A stretch of 22,218 nt of DNA from DASVBE01 sp036375995. GTDB lineage: Bacteria > Actinomycetota > Actinomycetes > Streptosporangiales > Streptosporangiaceae. The notes under the pieces were generated by a model. It saw only the letters and a list, made by a program, of their open reading frames with translations, was not told the origin of the DNA and ran no database searches. The position numbers and the translations under genes are program-made. The DNA lies in the NCBI GenBank assembly GCA_036375995.1, contig DASVBE010000199.1, forward strand, positions 1 to 22,218, read 5' to 3'. This document shows positions 7,418 to 14,019 of the stretch, piece by piece (the stretch's first letter is position 1; each line of letters starts with the position of its first letter).

Positions 7418-8482
7418 ATGCTCCCGCCCAGGCTGATCCGCCGGCTCGTGCTGGCGCCGCTGGCGATCGTCATCGCTGTCGCCGTGGCCGTGCTGTTCCC
7501 GCTGCTGGCCCTGGGCACGATGGCGTTCAGCGCGCTGACCCGGGCCAGGCCCGGCCGCCGCCGCGCGCTCCGGCTGCTGTATTTCGCGCTCATCTGGCTG
7601 ATCGCGGACACGGCGGCGCTGTTCATGTGCCTGGGACTGTGGCTGGCCAGCGGGTTCGGCGGGCGGCTGCGCACGGAGCCCTTCCAGGCCCGGCACTACG
7701 CGGTGATGGAGTGGTTCCTGAACCTCATCTACAACGCGGGCACCAGCACGTTCGGGGTCCGGGTCGAGGTCGACGAGCCGCCGCTGACCGCCGAGGAGGA
7801 GGCCGCCCGGCTGGCCCGGCCGGTGATCGTGCTGAGCAGGCACGCCGGGCCCGGCGACTCGTTCCTGCTCGTGCACCACCTGCTCGCGGTGTACCACCGG
7901 CGGCCGCGGATCGTGCTGAAGGCCACGATGCAGCTGGACCCCGGTATCGACGTGGTGCTGAACCGGGTGCCGACCGTGTTCATCTCCGGGCGGCACGGTG
8001 GCGGGAAGATCTACACCGAGCAGATCCGGCGGCTGGCCGGCGGCCTGGACCAGGTTGGCGCGCTGGTCATCTTCCCCGAGGGCGGCAACTGGACCCCCGG
8101 CCGGTGGCAGCGCGGCATCCAGCGGCTCGAGCAGCGGGGCCGGCGTGACCTGGCCGCGCGGGCCCGGCAGATGCCGAACGTGCTGCCGCCGCGCGGCGGC
8201 GGGGCACTGACCGCGATCGCCGCCTGCCCGGACGCCGACGTGATCTTCGTCGCGCACGCCGGGCTCGACCTGCTGGTCAGCGTGGCCGACGTGTGGCGCA
8301 GCCTGCCGATGGACGCGGTGATCAGGGCCAAGTGGTGGCGGGTGCCGGCCGGGCAGGTGCCGCGGGACGCCGATCAGGACACCCAATTGCGATGGCTGTA
8401 CGACTGGTGGGAGCTGATCGACGCCTGGATCACCGACAACCGCCCGGGCGGGACGCAGATCCCGCCGGTGGTTACCGCGTAG
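7418..8482 (+). CDS. PlsC-family lysophospholipid acyltransferase
   Basis: A 354-residue membrane acyltransferase of the 1-acylglycerol-3-phosphate acyltransferase type, which esterifies a lysolipid with an acyl chain. Two hydrophobic segments (about 10-37 and 50-75) anchor the N-terminus. The catalytic H-x4-D motif is RHAGPGDSF, followed by the substrate motif FPEGGNWTP (FPEG block) and a later VIFVAHAGLD segment. GAGGAG precedes ATG 7418. It is co-transcribed with the patatin gene 22 bp upstream. Its 3' end overlaps the convergent DUF6624-like gene by 11 bp, leaving no room for a terminator. The length exceeds short PlsC proteins because of the extra C-terminal region. Acceptor lipid unknown. 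Confidence 0.88.
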   Translation: MLPPRLIRRLVLAPLAIVIAVAVAVLFPLLALGTMAFSALTRARPGRRRALRLLYFALIWLIADTAALFMCLGLWLASGFGGRLRTEPFQARHYAVMEWFLNLIYNAGTSTFGVRVEVDEPPLTAEEEAARLARPVIVLSRHAGPGDSFLLVHHLLAVYHRRPRIVLKATMQLDPGIDVVLNRVPTVFISGRHGGGKIYTEQIRRLAGGLDQVGALVIFPEGGNWTPGRWQRGIQRLEQRGRRDLAARARQMPNVLPPRGGGALTAIAACPDADVIFVAHAGLDLLVSVADVWRSLPMDAVIRAKWWRVPAGQVPRDADQDTQLRWLYDWWELIDAWITDNRPGGTQIPPVVTA

Positions 8483-9122
8483 CCTCGCCGTAATCGCCGT
8501 CGTCGGCGGGGGCGATCCGGAAGGTCATCCCGCAGCGGGGGCAGGCTCCCTCGGACTCCCCGTCCGGGTTGGCCAGCTCGATCTCGACGTCGGCCTGGCA
8601 GCGCGGGCAGGTCAGCCCGGCCACCGGCGGCCCCGGGGGCCTGCGTTCCTGCTCCGCCACGAGGGCCACATAGTCGGCCAGCGGCTGCAGCGCCATCGCC
8701 GCCCGGCGCTCGTCGACCCGCTCCGGGTCGCGCACCGGGAACGGGACGCACGCGCCGTCGCGGTAGCGGAGCTGCGTGCCGTACTCCTGCGGCTGGCCCT
8801 CGGCCACCAGCACCCGGTCGGTCAGCAGGGCCAGGTGGGACCGGCGCGCCTCGCCCTGGCCGACCGCGGCGGTGAGCAGGCCGAGGCACTCCGGCTGGAA
8901 CGCCGGATCCGCGTCGGCGTGCTGCACCAGCAGCCAGGCGGCCTGCGCCCCGTCGTCGCCGACGTCCGACCGGCCGGGCCAGCCGTGCTCCGTGATGACC
9001 TGCCGGATCCAGGGCAGATTGTCCGCGTCGGCCTGCTGCATCGCGTCAAAGTCGTGGCCCCAGCGGGCCTCCTGGTCGGGAACGACGCGGCGCAGCAGAT
9101 CGGCTCGCAGATCAGCCTTCAC
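8472..9122 (-). CDS. DUF6624-like protein with C-terminal zinc ribbon
   Basis: A 216-residue protein of unknown function. Residues about 1-125 resemble the DUF6624 domain (NLPWIRQVITEHGWPGRSDVGDDGAQAAWLLVQHAD-type core with a following LLTDRVLVAEGQPQEYGTQ segment). After a proline linker, residues about 168-205 hold two CPRC knuckles 19 residues apart, a zinc-ribbon fold that could bind nucleic acid or protein. Start GTG 9122 is the only one giving the full domain; GAAAGG lies almost against it. It lies 31 bp after the Lrp-type regulator on the same strand and may be read from the same promoter. The zinc ribbon fused to this domain is the notable part. Family name is from memory of the core motif. 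Confidence 0.7.
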   Translation of the reverse strand: MKADLRADLLRRVVPDQEARWGHDFDAMQQADADNLPWIRQVITEHGWPGRSDVGDDGAQAAWLLVQHADADPAFQPECLGLLTAAVGQGEARRSHLALLTDRVLVAEGQPQEYGTQLRYRDGACVPFPVRDPERVDERRAAMALQPLADYVALVAEQERRPPGPPVAGLTCPRCQADVEIELANPDGESEGACPRCGMTFRIAPADDGDYGEATR

Positions 9123-9153
9123 GCCTTTCAGCGTACGGCCGCCGACGATCGGA

Positions 9154-9633
9154 TCAGCGCCAGTGATCCAGCGGGATCGGGCCGCGGGAAAGGACGGTCC
9201 TGATCGCGAACGTGCTGTGCGCCTCGGTGACCGAGGGGATGGCCAGGATCTGGCTGAGCAGCAGCTGCTCGTAGGCGGCCAGGTCGGGCACGGCGGCCTC
9301 GACCATGAAGTCCGCGGTGCCGGAGATCAGGTAGCAGGCGACCACCGCCGGGATGCTGGTCAGTGCCTCCTCGATCCGGTCCGAGGTGTCCCGGGAATGG
9401 CCCTCGACCTTGATCGCGATGAACACGGTCAGGCCCAGGCCCGCCTTGGCCCGGTCCACCTCGGCGCGGTAGCCGGCGATGATCCCGTCCTGCTCCAGCG
9501 CCTTGACCCGGCGCAGGCAGGCGGACGGGGACAGCGACACCGCCTCGGCGAGATCCACGTTGGCGATCCGGCCGTCGGCCTGGAGCCGGGTGGCGATGGC
9601 ACGATCGATGCGGTCATGGGTTCTGGGCGGCAT
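9154..9633 (-). CDS. Lrp/AsnC family transcriptional regulator
   Basis: A 159-residue regulator of the feast/famine family. Residues about 5-55 form the winged helix-turn-helix (DLAEAVSLSPSACLRRVKAL recognition region), and 65-150 the RAM ligand-binding domain (GLTVFIAIKVEG, VVACYLISGTADFMVEA). These proteins form dimers to octamers and usually sense amino acids. The gene is divergent from the APC permease gene, with 105 bp between starts, the common layout for a regulator of its own transporter. The ATG at 9633 is the natural start, giving the standard DRIDRAIATRLQADGR opening. Control of the permease is inferred from position and from a direct repeat in the shared promoter region. Confidence 0.92.
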   Translation of the reverse strand: MPPRTHDRIDRAIATRLQADGRIANVDLAEAVSLSPSACLRRVKALEQDGIIAGYRAEVDRAKAGLGLTVFIAIKVEGHSRDTSDRIEEALTSIPAVVACYLISGTADFMVEAAVPDLAAYEQLLLSQILAIPSVTEAHSTFAIRTVLSRGPIPLDHWR

Positions 9634-9660
9634 AAAACTCAGGGTATCCCATCTCCCTTA

Positions 9661-9678
9661 GCACAGAGTTGCACAGAG
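9661..9678. promoter_or_regulatory. tandem GCACAGAG repeat, candidate Lrp operator
   Basis: GCACAGAG occurs at 9661-9668 and 9671-9678, one helical turn apart, midway between the divergent Lrp and permease starts. A longer-range inverted pair, CAGGGT (9640-9645) and ACCCTG (9679-9684), brackets it. Phased sites one turn apart suit the wrapped binding of Lrp oligomers. Inference from arrangement only. Confidence 0.4.
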
Positions 9679-9738
9679 ACCCTGGTTCTGCGCAATCTTT
9701 GCCATCGCGTGCGAGCCCGTTTTTGGCAGGCTCAGAGC

Positions 9739-11037
9739 ATGGCAACGAACACCGCTCCCCCGCTCTCCGTACCGCGCGGTGCCGCCCTGTACATCGGCGC
9801 GCTGCTCGGCCCCGGTGTGCTGCTGCTGCCCGGCCTGGCCGCCTCGATCGCCGGCCCGGCGGCCATCCTGGCCTGGGCCGGCCTGCTGGGCGTATCGGCC
9901 CTGTTCGCAGTGGTGTTCACCGCGCTCGGCACCAGGTATCCAGGCGAGGGCGGCGTGTCCGCCTACACCACGGCCGGCCTCGGCCCGCGGGCGGGCCATG
10001 CCGCGGGCTGGTGCTTCCTGCTCGGCGTGGTGGCCGGGGCGCCGGTGGTCTGCCTGATCGGCGGCAGTTACGTGGCCAGCCTGGCCGGCGGCGGCCCGAT
10101 GGTGGCCACCGCGGTCGCGGCCGGCCTGCTGCTCGCCGTGCTCGGCCTGTCCCTGGCCGGGATGCGGGCGAGCACCGCGGTGCAGATGGTGCTGGTCATC
10201 CTCCTGGTGGCGGTGGTCACGGCCGCGGTGGCCGGGTCCGCGCCGTCCGCGCAGCTGGCCAATTTCCGCCCGTTCGCCCCGCACGGCTGGGCCGCGGTGG
10301 GCAAGGCCGCCGCGGTGATCATGCTGTCGTTCGTGGGCTGGGAGGCAGTCGCCCCGCTGACCGCCAGGTTCGGCAGTGCGCGGCGGCGGCTGCCCCGCGT
10401 GGTGGCGATCGCGTTCGGCACCACGGCCGCGCTGTACCTGGTCCTGGCTACGGCGATAGCCGCCGTGCTCGGCCCGGCGGGCGGCAGCGTGCCCCTGGCC
10501 GACCTGCTGGCGGTGGCGATCGGCCCGGCCGGGCGGGCGGTGGCCGCCGCGGCCGCGGTCCTGCTCACCCTGGGAACCACGAATGCCTACCTGTCCGGCG
10601 CAGCGGTGATGGCGCGGTCGCTGACCGCGCGGCCGGAGCAGGACGGCGGGGCGGGCGCCGGGGCCGCCGGCGGCGGGCAGGCGTCGCGGGGCCTGCTGGT
10701 CGCGATCGCCGCGGCCGGGCTGCTGATCATCGCGGCCCAGTCGGCGCACCTGGTCAGCACGGCCGAGCTGGTGACGATCCCGACCGCGCTGTTCCTGGCG
10801 GTCTACGTCGGCTGCACCGCGTCGGCCAGCCGGGTGCTGGCCGGCGGCTTGCGGGTGGCCGCATGGGCCGCGCTGGCTGCGGTCCTGACCGTACTGGCCT
10901 TCAGCGGCTGGGCCGCCGCCGTCGCCGTGCTGGCCGCAGGCACAGCCGCGGCGCTGTACCGCCGCCGGGTGCTGCCGATCTCCGCGGTCAACGGCTTCCT
11001 GCTGGACGAGGCCGGAGCCGGGCGGGCCGGAAAGTGA
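9739..11037 (+). CDS. APC-family amino acid permease/exporter (YjeH-like)
   Basis: A 432-residue integral membrane transporter of the amino acid-polyamine-organocation superfamily. It opens with the TM1 helix-breaking motif GALLGPGVLLLPG, followed by about twelve hydrophobic segments, the usual count. The length and short loops resemble YjeH-type exporters of neutral amino acids. ATG 9739 is chosen because it places TM1 close to the N-terminus and lies just beyond the shared regulatory region; earlier in-frame starts would run through the Lrp gene. No strong ribosome binding site is seen. Odd feature: the last 19 residues, starting ISAVNGFLLDE, are not membrane sequence and match part of the TetR protein encoded at 12765-13490, so the C-terminus looks acquired. 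Substrate and direction are unproven. Confidence 0.85.
   Translation: MATNTAPPLSVPRGAALYIGALLGPGVLLLPGLAASIAGPAAILAWAGLLGVSALFAVVFTALGTRYPGEGGVSAYTTAGLGPRAGHAAGWCFLLGVVAGAPVVCLIGGSYVASLAGGGPMVATAVAAGLLLAVLGLSLAGMRASTAVQMVLVILLVAVVTAAVAGSAPSAQLANFRPFAPHGWAAVGKAAAVIMLSFVGWEAVAPLTARFGSARRRLPRVVAIAFGTTAALYLVLATAIAAVLGPAGGSVPLADLLAVAIGPAGRAVAAAAAVLLTLGTTNAYLSGAAVMARSLTARPEQDGGAGAGAAGGGQASRGLLVAIAAAGLLIIAAQSAHLVSTAELVTIPTALFLAVYVGCTASASRVLAGGLRVAAWAALAAVLTVLAFSGWAAAVAVLAAGTAAALYRRRVLPISAVNGFLLDEAGAGRAGK
10977..11030 (+). repeat. segment duplicated from (or with) the TetR gene
   Basis: This 54-base stretch at the 3' end of the permease gene aligns without gaps to 13244-13297 in the TetR gene; I count 45 identities by hand. 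The core (10985-11011 against 13252-13278) differs at one base in 27. Both are read in the same phase: permease residues 414-428 match TetR residues 161-175 at 12 of 15 positions. This is too specific for chance and indicates a duplicated piece of a TetR-type gene. Confidence 0.75.
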
Positions 11038-11041
11038 GCTG

Positions 11042-11079
11042 GCGCCGGGCGCGGCGGCGGGAACCGCCGCGCCCGGCGC
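11042..11079. terminator. bidirectional terminator hairpin
   Basis: A perfect 16-bp stem (11042-11057 with 11064-11079) with a six-base loop (CGGGAA) begins four bases after the permease stop and ends 13 bases before the stop of the convergent DHA2 exporter. It is well placed to end both transcripts. Confidence 0.7.
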
Positions 11080-11092
11080 GGGCGAGAGCCGG

Positions 11093-12649
11093 TCAGCTGG
11101 TGCCAGCGGTCCGGCCGGCCGGCCTGGGCCCGGTCTCCGGCTGGCCGTCCGGCGCGGGGGCCGGGTCAAGGGCCGGGCCGGTGGCCCCGGCCGCGAACTC
11201 GTCGGCTACCGCGGTCCGCGGCAGCAGCAGCGAGGCCAGCGCGCAGAGGAGGAACGCCCCGATGACGTACGGCGCGGTCCGGGTGAACGCGGCCACGAAC
11301 GTGTGCCCGCTGCCCAGGTAACCGAAGAACACCGTGCCGCCGATGGCCACGCCGATCGCGCCGCCGAGCTGCTGGGCCGTGCTGAACTGCCCGGACGCGC
11401 CGCCCGCGGCCGCTGCCGGAACCGCCGCGAGGACCACGTTCACCAGCGGGATGACCAGCAGGGACAGGCCCGCGCCCATGACGAGCAGGCCCGGCACGAT
11501 CGGCCAGCTGCTGCCGCCGGCGCCGATGTGCTGCGCGCCGGCGGTGGCGGCCACGGTGCCGGCCGCCATGATGATGCCACCGAGAACCAGCACGCCGCGG
11601 CCGTACTTCTGGGCCAGCGGCACGGCGACCGGGGCCAGCACGAAGCTGCCCGCGCTGAACGCGATCGAGGTCAGCCCGGCGCGCAGCGGGGAGAAATGCT
11701 GCCCCGCCTGCAGCCACAGCGCGAAGGCCAGGAAGTAGGCCTGCATGCCGACCGAGAACGCGATCTGCACGCCGAGCCCGGCGGAGAACGCCGGGATCCG
11801 CAGCAGCCCGGGCCGCATCAGCGGGGCCACCCCCGGGCGGCGGCGGCGCTGCTCGGCCACCCCCAGCAGGACCAGCCCGGCCAGCCCCGCGGCCAGCACC
11901 GCCCAGATCCAGGCCGGCCAGCCCAGCTGACGGCCCTCGAGCAGCGGGTAGACGATCGCGACCAGCGAGGCGGCCAGGCCGGCCGCGCCCCGCAGGTCCG
12001 GGCGGCGGGCGTCGCGCTCCCTGGTCTCCGGGATCAGCCGGGCGCCCGCGATCAGCGTGACCACGGCCACCGGCACGTTCACGAAGAACACCGCGCGCCA
12101 GCTCCAGCCGAACAGGTCGGCCTCGGTCAGCAGCCCGCCGGCCAGCAGGCCGACCGCGGACGCGAAGCCGAGCGTCGCGCCGTAGATGCTGAACGCCTTG
12201 CTGCGCTCCTTCGCGCCGAAGATCACCCGGAAGGTGGCCAGGACCTGCGGCGCCATGGCCGCGGCGGCGAGACCCTGGACGACCCGGCAGGCGATCAGCT
12301 GGGACGGCGAGGTAGCGAGGCCCGCGCCGAGGCTGGCCGCGCCGAATACACCGGCGCCCGCCAGGTAGATCCGCTTGCGGCCGAGCAGGTCGCCGAAGCT
12401 GCCCGCGACGATCAGCGCGGAAGCGAAGGCGAGCATGTAGCCGGAGACGACCCATTCCAGCTGGGTCGCGCTGGCGTGCAGGTCGGCGCGGACGGTCGGC
12501 AGCGCCACGTTCACGATCGTCACGTCGATCATGTCCATCAGCGTCCCGGTGATCAGCACCGCAGCGGCCAGCCAGCGCAGCCGGGAGCCGCCCGCCTGGC
12601 TCGCCGGGCCCGCCGGGCCCGCCGGTCCGGTGCGTGCCATGATGGTCAT
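11093..12649 (-). CDS. DHA2-family (14-TM) MFS drug exporter
   Basis: A 518-residue proton-driven exporter of the EmrB/QacA type. Diagnostic sequence includes TM1 with LMDMIDVTIVNVALPTV (the D-x-T-I-V-N-V-A-L-P motif D1), GSFGDLLGRKRIYLAG (motif A) and a motif C-like region near TM5; the hydrophobic segments fit fourteen helices. The tail (after about 480) is Pro/Gly/Ala-rich and cytosolic. The start ATG 12649 (MTIMARTG) is chosen because AGAGG lies eight bases before it; the longer start at 12703 would fall inside the operator array. It is divergent from a TetR gene, the classic layout of an inducible efflux pump and its repressor. The drug substrate is unknown. Confidence 0.9.
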   Translation of the reverse strand: MTIMARTGPAGPAGPASQAGGSRLRWLAAAVLITGTLMDMIDVTIVNVALPTVRADLHASATQLEWVVSGYMLAFASALIVAGSFGDLLGRKRIYLAGAGVFGAASLGAGLATSPSQLIACRVVQGLAAAAMAPQVLATFRVIFGAKERSKAFSIYGATLGFASAVGLLAGGLLTEADLFGWSWRAVFFVNVPVAVVTLIAGARLIPETRERDARRPDLRGAAGLAASLVAIVYPLLEGRQLGWPAWIWAVLAAGLAGLVLLGVAEQRRRRPGVAPLMRPGLLRIPAFSAGLGVQIAFSVGMQAYFLAFALWLQAGQHFSPLRAGLTSIAFSAGSFVLAPVAVPLAQKYGRGVLVLGGIIMAAGTVAATAGAQHIGAGGSSWPIVPGLLVMGAGLSLLVIPLVNVVLAAVPAAAAGGASGQFSTAQQLGGAIGVAIGGTVFFGYLGSGHTFVAAFTRTAPYVIGAFLLCALASLLLPRTAVADEFAAGATGPALDPAPAPDGQPETGPRPAGRTAGTS

Positions 12650-12663
12650 CTCAGTCACCTCTC

Positions 12664-12743
12664 GAACTACCTTCGTTACTCGAACAACGTTCTTGGCGAA
12701 CACCGTTCTAACACTCGACCCACGTTCTAGTCAAACGATGTTC
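12664..12743. promoter_or_regulatory. array of five operator-like repeats GAAC-N3-GTTC
   Basis: Five 11-bp near-palindromes follow one another between the divergent exporter and TetR genes: GAACTACCTTC (12664-12674), GAACAACGTTC (12682-12692), GAACACCGTTC (12698-12708), GACCCACGTTC (12717-12727) and AAACGATGTTC (12733-12743). The second and third are perfect; the others have one mismatched arm base. Centres are 16-19 bp apart, so successive sites are not on a single exact face. They cover the predicted exporter promoter and the upstream ATG of the TetR frame. They are most likely binding sites for the adjacent TetR protein. Confidence 0.65.
12705..12734 (-). promoter_or_regulatory. predicted promoter of the DHA2 exporter
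   Basis: On the minus strand, TTGACT (12734-12729) is a 5/6 match to the -35 consensus, and TAGAAC (12710-12705) a 4/6 match to -10, with an 18-base spacer. Repeats three and four of the operator array lie on the -10 and in the spacer, so bound repressor would block polymerase. Confidence 0.45.
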
Positions 12744-12764
12744 GATACTGGTACTGTGTTCAAG

Positions 12765-13490
12765 GTGAGCACCGAGCCCGCGGCTGTCCCGCCCCCGCCC
12801 TGGCAGCGGCTGCCGGACCGGCCGGCCCGCCGCCGGCGTGACCCCATCAGCCGCGAGGCCATCGTCGAGACGGCCGTGCGGCTGCTGGACACCGACGGCC
12901 TGGACGCGCTCAGCATGCGCGGGATCGCCGACGAACTCGGCACCGGCGCCGCGTCGCTGTACTGGCACGTCGGCAGCAAGGACGGCCTGCTCGACCTGGT
13001 CATGGACCAGGTCATCGGGGAGCAGCGGGTGCCGGATCCGGAGCCGGGACGGTGGCCCGAGCAGCTCAGGGAGCTCGCCCGGCAGCAGCGGGAGATCTGC
13101 CTGCGGCACACCTGGATCGTCGAGGTGTCGATCGGCCGCATCCCGATGGGCCCGAACGCGCTGAATTACTCGGAGCGGGTGCTGGCCATCCTCAAATCCG
13201 GCGGGGTCCCTGACACCCTGGCCGTCCAGGGCTACCTGCTGATGATCTCGACGGTCAACGGCTTCATGCTGGACGAGGTGGGCGCCGGCCAGCCCGGCGG
13301 GCCGGCCGGCGTCCCCCAGGAAGCCGCCGACATGGCCAGCCAGTACGTGGCCTCGCTGCCCACCGACCGCTTCCCGAACATGGTCGCGCTGGCCCCCGAG
13401 TTCGCCCGCGCCGACCCGGACGAGCGCTTCGAGCTCCTGCTCGACATCTTCATCAGCGGCATCGTCACCCGCGCCGGCGCCCGGCCCTGA
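12765..13490 (+). CDS. TetR family regulator (TetR_C-type ligand domain)
   Basis: A 241-residue repressor. An N-terminal basic, proline-rich arm (PPPPWQRLPDRPARRRR) precedes the TetR helix-turn-helix (about 27-75, with GTGAASLYWHVGSKDGLLDLV as the recognition region); residues about 85-241 are the helical ligand and dimer domain of the tetracycline-repressor type. The start GTG 12765 (VSTEP) is preferred to ATG 12738, because the latter lies inside the fifth operator repeat and a GATACT -10-like element (12744-12749) would place transcription start after it. It is divergent from the DHA2 exporter and probably represses both. Residues 161-175 recur at the C-terminus of the permease at 9739-11037. 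Confidence 0.9.
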   Translation: MSTEPAAVPPPPWQRLPDRPARRRRDPISREAIVETAVRLLDTDGLDALSMRGIADELGTGAASLYWHVGSKDGLLDLVMDQVIGEQRVPDPEPGRWPEQLRELARQQREICLRHTWIVEVSIGRIPMGPNALNYSERVLAILKSGGVPDTLAVQGYLLMISTVNGFMLDEVGAGQPGGPAGVPQEAADMASQYVASLPTDRFPNMVALAPEFARADPDERFELLLDIFISGIVTRAGARP

Positions 13491-13535
13491 CGCACGGCGG
13501 GTTAGGAACCAGGCACGCGGTAGTGGCCCGGGACG

Positions 13536-13571
13536 TTGACGCACCTCCCGGTTGTAACCGAAGATGTTACA
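13536..13571 (+). promoter_or_regulatory. promoter region with palindromic Rrf2 operator
   Basis: TGTAAC (13553-13558) and GTTACA (13566-13571) form a perfect inverted repeat with a seven-base spacer, immediately before the ribosome binding site of the Rrf2 gene. TTGACG (13536-13541) is a good -35; a weak -10 (GAAGAT, 13560-13565) with an 18-base spacer would lie inside the palindrome. This is the layout of an autorepressed promoter. Confidence 0.5.
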
Positions 13572-13584
13572 GCGAGGAGGGCGG

Positions 13585-14019
13585 GTGTCAGCTAACAGCC
13601 GGATGACGGTGGCGGTCCATGCGCTGGCGTGGATGGCGCTGGCGGAGCGGCGGGGGCACGCGGTGCTGACGTCGGCCGAGGTGGCGGCCAGCGTGAACAC
13701 GAACCCGGTGATCATCCGGCGGTGCCTGGGTGATCTGCGGGAGGCGGGACTGGTGCGGGTGCGGCACGGGACCGGGGCGGGCTGGAGCCTGGCCCGGGCG
13801 CCGGAGGCGATCACGTTGCTGCAGGTCCACGACGCGATCGGGCAGCAGCCGCCGTTCGGGCTGCACGCCAGCGAGCCGAACCTCGAGTGCCCGGTCGGCA
13901 AGGGCATCCGGCCCGCGCTGAGCCGCCTGTACGGCGGCATCGAGCAGACCATGCGGCGGGAACTGGCCGCCATCTCCATCGCCGACGTGCTGCGGGACAC
14001 GCTGCAGGCCCGGCCATGA
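13585..14019 (+). CDS. Rrf2 family transcriptional regulator
   Basis: A 144-residue Rrf2-family DNA-binding protein. The winged helix-turn-helix covers about residues 1-85, with TSAEVAASVNTNPVIIRRCLGDL as the helix-turn-helix, GAGWSLARAPEAITLLQVHDAI as the wing and following helix, and a C-terminal dimer helix. Start GTG 13585 is chosen because GAGGAGG (13574-13580) precedes it; ATG 13564 lies within the palindromic operator. Only two cysteines are present (47 and 102, the latter in LECPVG), so the three-Cys iron-sulfur site of IscR/NsrR is absent and a thiol or flavin-type signal is more likely. Its stop overlaps the ATG of the NIPSNAP gene by four bases, so the two are translated together. 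Confidence 0.88.
   Translation: MSANSRMTVAVHALAWMALAERRGHAVLTSAEVAASVNTNPVIIRRCLGDLREAGLVRVRHGTGAGWSLARAPEAITLLQVHDAIGQQPPFGLHASEPNLECPVGKGIRPALSRLYGGIEQTMRRELAAISIADVLRDTLQARP

Noticed and set aside
8776..9738. Upstream extension of the permease frame
   Set aside because: It runs antisense through the DUF6624-like and Lrp genes; TM1 starts just after ATG 9739.
9658..11169. Minus-strand frame of 503 codons opposite the permease
   Set aside because: The composition is Gly/Arg/Gln-rich and low in hydrophobic residues; the plus strand encodes a clear 12-TM permease.
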